Below, piece after piece: positions 1 to 6,786 of a stretch of DNA of 6,786 nucleotides. The DNA lies in NCBI GenBank assembly GCA_937862595.1, contig CALMFL010000219.1, positions 1-6,786 of the forward strand, given 5' to 3'. The stretch's first letter is position 1. Every line of letters starts with the position of its first letter. The notes under the pieces are model-generated. The model was not told where the DNA came from, ran no database searches, and saw nothing but the letters and a program-made list of their open reading frames with translations. Position numbers and translations under genes: made by a program. Source of the DNA: an uncultured Fidelibacterota bacterium (GTDB taxonomy: Bacteria > Fidelibacterota > Fidelibacteria > Fidelibacterales > Fidelibacteraceae).

Positions 1-189
1 CGGATCGTAGAGGTCGGTGGCGACGGGCAGGTCCACTTCGGATTTGACCACGTGCAGAAAGCTGTAAGGGTTGTTTTTGACCAGTTCCCGCGCCTCGGCG
101 GAATCGACCACGTCATAGGGCGGCGAGGCGATGCGCGACGCAAGTTCTTTCTGCGGACGGATACCATAGAATGCTTTGATCCTGACCAT
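1..189 (-). CDS. DUF1015 family protein, N-terminal part (runs off left edge)
   Basis: The first 63 residues are visible, read from an ATG at 189 preceded by AAGGAG (201-196) with a six-base gap, a strong Shine-Dalgarno site. The protein begins MVRIKAFYGIRP and continues with ASPPYDVVDSAEAR (residues 21-34) and NPYSFLHV (40-47), then an acidic/DLP segment at 51-55. These match the conserved N-terminus of the DUF1015 family (COG4198), a soluble family usually around 400 residues whose biochemical role I do not know to be established. Family members often sit beside serA or serC, as here: serA is upstream on the same strand, but a terminator separates them, so the gene probably has its own promoter in 190-415. 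The reading frame is open to the window edge, and no signal peptide or membrane segment is visible. The family call is confident; the function is unknown. Confidence 0.88.
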   Translation of the reverse strand, partial: MVRIKAFYGIRPQKELASRIASPPYDVVDSAEARELVKNNPYSFLHVVKSEVDLPVATDLYDP

Positions 190-215
190 GATCATCTCCT
201 TAAGTAGATAAACGA

Positions 216-244
216 AAAATAGCGGAAATACCAAAATAAAACAA
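216..244 (-). promoter_or_regulatory. candidate promoter for the DUF1015 gene
   Basis: On the minus strand, TTGTTT (244-239) lies 17 bases before TATTTT (221-216), giving a sigma70-like pair about 27 bases upstream of the DUF1015 start codon. Both boxes are only partial matches, and the region is so AT-rich that such pairs arise by chance. It is supported mainly by position: the gene lies behind a terminator and needs a promoter in this spacer. Confidence 0.22.
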
Positions 245-350
245 CAATAATCATATGAATAACAGTCATTTATGCGATACAATGACCTAATATAAATTTG
301 ACGTTTCAGACAAGATTATTTCAATTAACCGCACGTTTACCGGAGGATTT

Positions 351-416
351 TTGAAAAAAAGAAGGGTTTGCCTGATAAATGATAAATTGTTGAAAATTCC
401 GGGAATGGTTCGTTAA
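351..416 (+). other. candidate 21-codon small ORF, doubtful
   Basis: A TTG start at 351 is preceded by GGAGG (342-346) with a four-base gap, the same spacing as at serB. The frame encodes a basic peptide beginning MKKRRVCLIND and ending PGMVR, with a TAA stop at 414-416. A TTGACG hexamer at 298-303, with a weak TTCAAT 16 bases later, could be its promoter, and the hairpin at 420-447 follows the stop at once. Against it: the ORF is very short, the start is TTG, I recognise no family, and the hairpin pairs better on the other strand. It could equally be chance in a divergent spacer. Confidence 0.2.
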
Positions 417-419
417 AGA

Positions 420-447
420 AAAAAGCGCCCCTTCAGGGACGCTTTTT
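420..447 (-). terminator. intrinsic terminator of serA
   Basis: The hairpin lies 32 bases after the serA stop. On the minus strand the core is GCGTCCC-TGAA-GGGGCGC: seven pairs, one of them a U-G wobble in RNA, with a four-base loop. It is flanked by A5 on the left and by T6-C-T3 on the right. The wobble becomes an A-C mismatch when the plus strand is transcribed, and the T-tract is longer on the minus strand, so serA is the likely user. The flanking A and T runs let it act weakly in the plus direction too. It separates serA from the DUF1015 gene. Confidence 0.85.
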
Positions 448-479
448 AACATTGATCTTAAGCAATTGATAATTGATGA

Positions 480-1373
480 TCAGCCTTTCAGGGCCTTGAC
501 GATCTTCTCGGCGATCTCGACGCCGACACGGTCCTGCGCTTCCGCCGTAGAGGCGCCGACATGGGGGGTGCAGGAGACATTCGGATGCGAGATCAGGGCA
601 AGATTGTCCGTCGGTTCGCTGAGGTAGACGTCGAGCCCGGCGCCGGCGACCTTCCCGCTGTTCAGGGCGTCCAGAAGATCCGCCTCATCGATCACGCCGC
701 CGCGCGCGCAGTTGATTAGGTAAACCCCGTCCTTCATTTTTGCGATAGCGTCCTTGTCGATCAGGGGTTTCGGCTGTTTGGGAACGTGGAGCGAAATGAA
801 ATCGGCCGTTGCCAGCACGGCGTCCATCCCGACAAGACTGACATCCAGTGCGGTCTCCTTAACGACGGGATCGCAGGCGATAACCTTCATGCCGAGCCCC
901 AGCGCCTTTTGCGCCGTCAGCTGGCCGATCTTGCCGAAACCGATGATCCCCAGCGTTTTGCCCGCAAGCTCGATGCCCTTGAATTTCTTTTTTTCCCACT
1001 TGCCTTCGCGCAGGGTGATGTTGGCCAAATGGAGAAAACGCGCCAGCACGAACATGTGCCCGATAACCAGCTCCGCCACGGAAGCGGAATTTGCCGCCGG
1101 GGTGTTCAGCGTCGGGATGCCTTTGGATTTTGCATAGGCATGGTCGATGTTGTCGATACCGGCTCCGCCGCGTGCGATCACTTTCAAGTTGACGCCGGCG
1201 TCGATCACGTCCTTCGGGATCGTCGTTGCGGAACGGACCAGAACACAATCGTAGGCCGGAATGGCCTTGACGAGGGCTTCCGGTTCATAAAAGTGAATGT
1301 CAAAGTCAATGCCCGCTTCTTTAAGGATCGCCTGTCCCTGAGCGCTGAGACCGTCAGTGATCAATACTTTCAT
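480..1373 (-). CDS. serA: D-3-phosphoglycerate dehydrogenase, short form without ACT domain
   Basis: This cytosolic NAD-dependent enzyme oxidises 3-phosphoglycerate to 3-phosphohydroxypyruvate, the first step of serine synthesis. The 297-residue protein has the D-2-hydroxyacid dehydrogenase layout: a substrate-binding lobe at about 1-95 and 280-297 (RSATTIP at 47-53, ARGGAGIDNID at 67-77) around a Rossmann lobe. GFGKIG (145-150) is the dinucleotide-binding loop, and D168 at the end of the next strand suits NAD rather than NADP. The catalytic set is R224 (NCARGGVIDE), E253 (LSEP) and H271 (TPHVGAS). The chain stops right after the core, so the C-terminal ACT regulatory domain of long PGDHs such as E. 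coli SerA is absent, making the classic serine feedback site unlikely. The ATG at 1373 has AAAGGAG six bases upstream. Its neighbours are serB (divergent, 176 bp away) and DUF1015 downstream. Other 2-hydroxyacid dehydrogenases are possible, but the motifs and neighbours favour PGDH. Confidence 0.92.
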   Translation of the reverse strand: MKVLITDGLSAQGQAILKEAGIDFDIHFYEPEALVKAIPAYDCVLVRSATTIPKDVIDAGVNLKVIARGGAGIDNIDHAYAKSKGIPTLNTPAANSASVAELVIGHMFVLARFLHLANITLREGKWEKKKFKGIELAGKTLGIIGFGKIGQLTAQKALGLGMKVIACDPVVKETALDVSLVGMDAVLATADFISLHVPKQPKPLIDKDAIAKMKDGVYLINCARGGVIDEADLLDALNSGKVAGAGLDVYLSEPTDNLALISHPNVSCTPHVGASTAEAQDRVGVEIAEKIVKALKG

Positions 1374-1395
1374 CCTATTCTCCTTTGATTAATTA

Positions 1396-1427
1396 GTTAT
1401 ATTAAACAATTCCCTAATCATTGTCGT
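1396..1427 (-). promoter_or_regulatory. candidate serA promoter
   Basis: Reading toward serA, ACGACA (1427-1422) lies 17 bases before TAATAT (1404-1399), which overlaps a TATAAC (1401-1396). Each box matches the sigma70 consensus at about four of six bases. A start site near 1392 would leave a short leader of about 20 bases containing the AAAGGAG ribosome site. The AT-rich context makes this only a position-supported guess. Confidence 0.22.
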
Positions 1428-1441
1428 TCCACACAGCAAAA

Positions 1442-1457
1442 TGATAAATTATTATCA
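1442..1457. promoter_or_regulatory. 16-bp palindrome TGATAA-N4-TTATCA, possible operator
   Basis: Perfect six-base inverted arms flank ATTA in the middle of the divergent serA-serB spacer, about 70 bases from the serA start and 93 from the serB start. Size and symmetry fit a dimeric transcription-factor site that could act on both genes. The region is strongly AT-rich, so a chance palindrome is a real alternative; I do not recognise the motif of a known regulator. Confidence 0.25.
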
Positions 1458-1468
1458 AAAATCAGTTT

Positions 1469-1474
1469 TATAAT
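1469..1474 (+). promoter_or_regulatory. candidate -10 box for serB (TATAAT)
   Basis: A perfect TATAAT lies 75 bases upstream of the serB start, implying a leader of about 69 bases. No acceptable -35 box lies 16-18 bases before it, and there is no extended -10 TG. A rival is TAATTTTG at 1519-1526, which fits the Bacteroidota -7 consensus TAnnTTTG but has no TTTG at the proper -33 distance. The two candidates cannot be separated from sequence alone. Confidence 0.25.
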
Positions 1475-1540
1475 TTAATAAAAAAAATGTACATTACGCT
1501 GTTTTATTTTCACTATTGTAATTTTGCAGACGCTTTCCAC

Positions 1541-1545
1541 GGAGG
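1541..1545 (+). promoter_or_regulatory. ribosome binding site that sets the serB start
   Basis: GGAGG lies four bases before the ATG at 1550. An in-frame ATG at 1487 would add 21 residues but has only an A-run in front of it, and the added residues do not belong to the ACT domain. This site therefore decides for 1550. Confidence 0.8.
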
Positions 1546-1549
1546 GATA

Positions 1550-2779
1550 ATGAGTAAAAGAGAAGTACTTCTGCTGACCATCACCGGACAGGATAAGCCC
1601 GGCCTGACGACCAGCATCACGGAAATACTGTCGGAATACAAGGCGGATATTCTCGATATCGGTCAGGCGGTCATTCACAACAGCCTGTCGCTGGGCATGC
1701 TGGTGGAGATCGAGGATATCCATACGTCCAATATTTTAAAGGATCTGCTGTATAAATCCTACGACCTGGACATTAGCGTGAAATTCAATCCCGTTCATTC
1801 GCAGGACTACCGGGACTGGGTGAAACAGCAGGGGAAGGGGCGTTATATCGTCAGCATGCTGTCGCGCAGGATCACCGCAAAGCAGATCGCTGCGGTGACG
1901 AACATTATTTACAAGCAGGGATTGAACATTGACATCATCAACCGGCTCACCGGGCGCGTGCCTCTGGACCCCGAAAAGAACAACGGCAAGGCCTGTGTCG
2001 AGTTCTCCGTACGGGGCATCCCCGCGGACGAAGAAAAAATGAAGTCGGAATTTTACAATCTCACGCAGGACATTGACGCGGATATCGCCTTCCAGCACGA
2101 CGACATCTACCGGAAGAACCGTCGGCTTGTCTGCTTCGACATGGATTCCACCCTGATCCAGGCGGAATGCATCGTGGAACTCGCGAAACGGCACGGTGTC
2201 GGCAAGGAGGTCCATGAGGTGACCGAGGCGGCCATGCGCGGAGAACTGGATTTCAAGGAAAGCTTCACGAAACGCGTCGCCCTGCTGAAAGGGCTCGACG
2301 TCTCCGTCATGCAGGAGATCGCGGACGAGCTGGTCATTACCGAGGGCGCGGAACGTCTGATCGGGTCGCTGAAAGCCTTCGGGTACAAGATCGCGGTCCT
2401 TTCGGGCGGTTTTACCTTCTTTGCGAGGGAATTGCAGAAAAAACTCGGGATCGATTATATTTATGCCAACGACCTTGAAGTGGCAGACGGAAAGCTGACG
2501 GGGAACTATCTCGGCGACATCGTGGACGGCGAACGGAAAGCGCAGCTCATGAAACTGATCGCGCAGATGGAACACATTCAGCTTGAACAGGTGATCGCGG
2601 TGGGGGATGGCGCAAACGACCTGCCCATGATCAACGCCGCCGGGCTGGGGATCGCGTTCCACGCAAAACCCCTGGTCCAGCAAAACGCCCGTCATGCGAT
2701 CTCGACGGTCGGACTTGACGGTATTTTATATCTTCTGGGGTATCGCGACCGCCATCTGGCGCAGCGGGAAAGGAAATGA
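1550..2779 (+). CDS. serB: phosphoserine phosphatase with two N-terminal ACT domains
   Basis: This enzyme hydrolyses O-phospho-L-serine to serine, the last step of the phosphorylated pathway, in the cytosol. It has 409 residues: a first ACT domain at about 5-80 (opening LLTITGQDKPGLT), a second at about 97-175, and a haloacid-dehalogenase phosphatase domain at about 190-400. Catalytic elements are complete: DMDST with nucleophile D197 and acid/base D199, E206 and R242 at the spacings of the M. jannaschii PSP substrate contacts, S285 in LSGGF, K330, and the Mg-binding GDGAND with D353 and D357. The length is close to that of other ACT-containing SerBs such as mycobacterial SerB2 and longer than E. 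coli SerB (322). In SerB2-type enzymes the ACT domains sense serine, so feedback here is plausible but inferred. The gene is divergent from serA and convergent with the ABC-F gene, and its TGA is part of a shared TGATCA. Confidence 0.96.
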   Translation: MSKREVLLLTITGQDKPGLTTSITEILSEYKADILDIGQAVIHNSLSLGMLVEIEDIHTSNILKDLLYKSYDLDISVKFNPVHSQDYRDWVKQQGKGRYIVSMLSRRITAKQIAAVTNIIYKQGLNIDIINRLTGRVPLDPEKNNGKACVEFSVRGIPADEEKMKSEFYNLTQDIDADIAFQHDDIYRKNRRLVCFDMDSTLIQAECIVELAKRHGVGKEVHEVTEAAMRGELDFKESFTKRVALLKGLDVSVMQEIADELVITEGAERLIGSLKAFGYKIAVLSGGFTFFARELQKKLGIDYIYANDLEVADGKLTGNYLGDIVDGERKAQLMKLIAQMEHIQLEQVIAVGDGANDLPMINAAGLGIAFHAKPLVQQNARHAISTVGLDGILYLLGYRDRHLAQRERK

Positions 2780-4699
2780 TCAGTCCGTGGATTCCAGTTT
2801 TTCCTGCAGTTCCAGCCAGCGCTCTTCACACTCGCTCAGGTGATGCAGGATCTTTTCATGCTCCCGGCCGTAGCGGTGCATTTCCTGAATGGAGAGGTTT
2901 TTAAAATCCGGTGAAATGAAGAGCGCATCCAGCTGCTGTTTTCTGAGCTCATAGGCCGCGATCTTCTTGTCGAGGCCGACCAGTTCGCTTCGTACCTCTT
3001 TCAACGCGAGATAGCGGGCCTGGCGTGCCTCGGCTTCCAGGCGTTTCTGAGCCTTTTTATCGTTCTCCGTGTCCCTCTTTCGCATCTTTTCCGCCTCTTC
3101 CGCGTCCGGAAGCAGGAATTTTTGCTCATATTCGGAATAATTCCCCAGGAATTCCCTGACATGCCGGTTCCTGAAATGGATGACTTTGGTCACCAGCATG
3201 TCCAGAAAGAAACGGTCATGGCTGACGATCAGAACGGATCCCCGGAAATCGTCCAGCGCAGACGCGAGGATCTCCTTGCTCTGCATGTCCAGGTGGTTGG
3301 TCGGTTCATCCAGGATCAGGAAGTTCGCTTTGGAAAGCAGGAGCTTGATCAGTACCAGACGGCTTTTTTCCCCGCCGCTCAGCACGGAAACGGGTTTGTC
3401 CACATCGTTGCCCGAAAAAAGGAAACGGCCGAGCAATCCGCGGACTTCGCCCCGCGGCAGATTGGGCGCGGCGTTCCATATTTCATCCAGCACCGTATTC
3501 CTGCCGTCGAGCTGATCCAGATGATGCTGGGCGAAATACCCGATGGTCAAATTGTATCCGAGTTTCAAAATACCGCTCTTCGGGGTCAGTTCGCCGGTGA
3601 TCAGTTTCATCAGGGTCGACTTTCCGACGCCGTTCGGGCCCACAAGGGCGGCTTTTTCGCCGCGCCGTATCTCAAAGTCCGAATCTTCGCAGATCGTGAG
3701 CGCCCCGTAGGAAAACGCCAGTTTTTGTGCGGCAACGACCGGATCGCCGGAACGTTCGCAGGCTGAAAACGAGAAACGGATCTGCGCGCCGGAATGATCG
3801 ATCTCTTTGACGGTGATCTTTGAAAGCTGCTTGATGCGGCTCTGCACCTGCCGCGCTTTGCTGGCCTTGTAGCGGAAACGGTCGATGAACTGTTCCATGT
3901 GGGCGATCTTGCGCTGCTGGTTCTTCATCATGGCGAGTTCATGCTCGATGCGCTGTTCTTTTTGTATCTCGTAATCGGTATAATTTCCGGAATAGACCGT
4001 GACGTTCCCGTTCTCCACCTCGATCACGCTGTCGATCAGCTTGTCGAGGAAATAGCGGTCGTGAGAGACGAGGATAAGCGTCCCGCGGTAGGAGGACAGC
4101 AAGCCTTCCAGCCACACGAGGGTTTCCATGTCCAGATGATTGGTCGGTTCGTCCAGCATCAGGCAGTCGGGTTCGTCCAGCAGTATTTTCGCCAGGGCGA
4201 TGCGCATCTGCCAGCCGCCCGAAAATTCCGATACGGGACGATCGAAGTCAGGCTCCCGGAAACCCAAGCCGGTCAGGATCTCTTTGGTACGCGCTTCGGA
4301 CTGGTAGCCGTTCAGGCGGTGGAAACGTTCCTGAAGGCGGTCGTATTCTTCCAGCAATTGCGGGGTGGGCGTTTCCGAAATACGGATCTCGTGATCGCGC
4401 ATGCGCTGCTCGATCTCGAAGACATGTTCGAAAACGGTCAGCACTTCCGCAAGAAGGGGCGTCTGTGCGGCATTGTAGGCGATCTCCTGCGGGAGATAGG
4501 CGATATTCGTATCACGGGGAACAACGACCTGTCCGGAACTCGGTTCCATGAGCCCCGCGATCATTTTCAGCAGGGTCGACTTCCCCGACCCGTTCTGTCC
4601 GATCAGGCCCGAATGTTTTCCGGGGGGAAGGGAAAGGGAACAGTGCTCAAAGAGGGGACGGGAGCCGAAATGGACCGAGATGTCAGCCAGCTGGATCAT
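2780..4699 (-). CDS. ABC-F family ATPase (ribosome-associated translation factor type)
   Basis: This is a soluble tandem ABC protein of 639 residues with no membrane segments, so it is not a transporter. Domain 1 (about 1-225) has Walker A GQNGSGKST (34-42), signature EFSGGWQMR (158-166), Walker B LDEPTNHLD (D183, E184) and H213. The linker (about 226-320) carries the basic helix FRYKASKARQVQSR (275-288), typical of the P-site tRNA interaction motif. Domain 2 (about 320-525) has GPNGVGKST (354-362), LSGGEKSR (440-447), LDEPTNHLD (D464, E465) and H494. A charged tail of about 110 residues (530-639) looks like a coiled coil, as in Uup and YdiF-like members. ABC-F proteins bind the ribosomal E site and modulate translation; some protect against antibiotics, but nothing here shows resistance. 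The subfamily is unassigned. The ATG at 4699 is the only in-frame start after a stop at 4747-4745; it lacks a Shine-Dalgarno site. Confidence 0.95.
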   Translation of the reverse strand: MIQLADISVHFGSRPLFEHCSLSLPPGKHSGLIGQNGSGKSTLLKMIAGLMEPSSGQVVVPRDTNIAYLPQEIAYNAAQTPLLAEVLTVFEHVFEIEQRMRDHEIRISETPTPQLLEEYDRLQERFHRLNGYQSEARTKEILTGLGFREPDFDRPVSEFSGGWQMRIALAKILLDEPDCLMLDEPTNHLDMETLVWLEGLLSSYRGTLILVSHDRYFLDKLIDSVIEVENGNVTVYSGNYTDYEIQKEQRIEHELAMMKNQQRKIAHMEQFIDRFRYKASKARQVQSRIKQLSKITVKEIDHSGAQIRFSFSACERSGDPVVAAQKLAFSYGALTICEDSDFEIRRGEKAALVGPNGVGKSTLMKLITGELTPKSGILKLGYNLTIGYFAQHHLDQLDGRNTVLDEIWNAAPNLPRGEVRGLLGRFLFSGNDVDKPVSVLSGGEKSRLVLIKLLLSKANFLILDEPTNHLDMQSKEILASALDDFRGSVLIVSHDRFFLDMLVTKVIHFRNRHVREFLGNYSEYEQKFLLPDAEEAEKMRKRDTENDKKAQKRLEAEARQARYLALKEVRSELVGLDKKIAAYELRKQQLDALFISPDFKNLSIQEMHRYGREHEKILHHLSECEERWLELQEKLESTD

Positions 4700-4752
4700 A
4701 ATGCGTGACGCTATCCGTGAGTTATGCGTGTCAGTTTCAACAAATCAGGCGA

Positions 4753-4781
4753 AAGATATGAAAGAAATTGACAATAGGCAA
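4753..4781 (-). promoter_or_regulatory. candidate sigma70-like promoter of the ABC-F gene
   Basis: On the minus strand, TTGCCT (4781-4776) lies 17 bases before TATCTT (4758-4753), each a four-of-six match. A start near 4746 would give a leader of about 47 bases. The 185-bp gap behind lon and the hairpins at 4816-4873 make a separate promoter for this gene reasonable. Read-through from lon is the alternative. Confidence 0.35.
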
Positions 4782-4815
4782 TCGGGATTTGGCAATTCGG
4801 ACCTTGTCAGACGGA

Positions 4816-4873
4816 AAGCGCGAACGCTTCGGAATGCCGTGACATCCTTACGCGCAGAAACTGCGGGTCACGG
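4816..4873 (-). other. two adjacent hairpins behind lon, possible transcript end
   Basis: Eleven bases after the lon stop lies a long dyad: CCGTGAC (4837-4843) pairs with GTCACGG (4867-4873), enclosing an inner stem CGCAG-AAA-CTGCG (4853-4865). Next to it, AAGCG (4816-4820) pairs with CGCTT (4825-4829) around a loop read TTCG on the minus strand. Only three T residues follow the second stem, so neither is a standard intrinsic terminator. They could slow polymerase or protect the lon mRNA 3' end. Confidence 0.4.
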
Positions 4874-4884
4874 GGGAGGGACGC

Positions 4885-6786
<1,902 letters not shown>

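Noticed and set aside
464..477. Tandem AATTGAT x2 between serA and its terminator
   Set aside because: Two copies of an AT-rich 7-mer; too short to mean anything without comparison.
1487..1549. 21-residue N-terminal extension of SerB from an ATG at 1487
   Set aside because: It has no Shine-Dalgarno site, covers the AT-rich promoter region, and the ACT domain begins naturally after the ATG at 1550, which has GGAGG in front.
1736..2695. 319-codon minus-strand open frame opposite serB
   Set aside because: It is an antisense shadow of a complete SerB; no ribosome site or family motif supports it.
2750..2761. CGCCA-TC-TGGCG stem at the end of serB as a terminator
   Set aside because: It lies inside the coding sequence, has a two-base loop as drawn, and has no T-tract on either strand.
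3122..4708. Plus-strand open frames of 214 and 269 codons opposite the ABC-F gene
   Set aside because: They mirror the conserved ABC motifs on the other strand and have no family signature of their own.
4777..4800. Imperfect direct repeat GGCAATCGG / GGCAATTCGG upstream of the ABC-F promoter candidate
   Set aside because: Only two short imperfect copies, with no known operator pattern.

Overview
The window is a stretch of ordinary bacterial chromosome. Coding DNA is moderately GC-rich, spacers are AT-rich, and most starts carry clear Shine-Dalgarno sequences. It holds two nearly adjacent blocks: a serine-biosynthesis neighbourhood on the left, and an ABC-F ATPase plus a Lon protease on the right. 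I see no transposase, phage gene, CRISPR array, tRNA or rRNA. The species cannot be named. A short phosphoglycerate dehydrogenase, a double-ACT SerB and a DUF1015 gene next to serA occur together in several mostly anaerobic bacterial phyla, including Bacteroidota. The good Shine-Dalgarno sites argue against a typical Bacteroidota member.

Layout. Positions 1-189 (minus) are the 5' end of a DUF1015-family gene that runs off the left edge. Positions 190-479 are a 290-bp spacer with a weak promoter candidate for that gene, a doubtful 21-codon plus-strand ORF, and a convincing intrinsic terminator for serA. Positions 480-1373 (minus) are serA. Positions 1374-1549 are an AT-rich divergent promoter region with a 16-bp palindrome. 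Positions 1550-2779 (plus) are serB. Positions 2780-4699 (minus) are an ABC-F ATPase; its stop codon abuts that of serB with no spacer, so the two stops form the palindrome TGATCA. Positions 4700-4884 hold two adjacent hairpins behind lon and a sigma70-like promoter candidate for the ABC-F gene. Positions 4885-6786 (minus) are lon, lacking its N-terminal coding part beyond the right edge.

How the genes work together. SerA catalyses the first step of the phosphorylated serine pathway (3-phosphoglycerate to 3-phosphohydroxypyruvate), and SerB the last (phosphoserine to serine). SerC, the middle step, is not in the window. SerA here has no regulatory ACT domain while SerB has two, so any serine feedback would be expected at SerB. 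The ABC-F protein (translation factor type) and Lon (ATP-dependent protease) are housekeeping or stress functions with no evident link to serine. I found no clear new system. The points most worth checking are the DUF1015-serA linkage, the divergent serA/serB control region, the spacerless convergent stops and the possible small transcription unit at 298-447.
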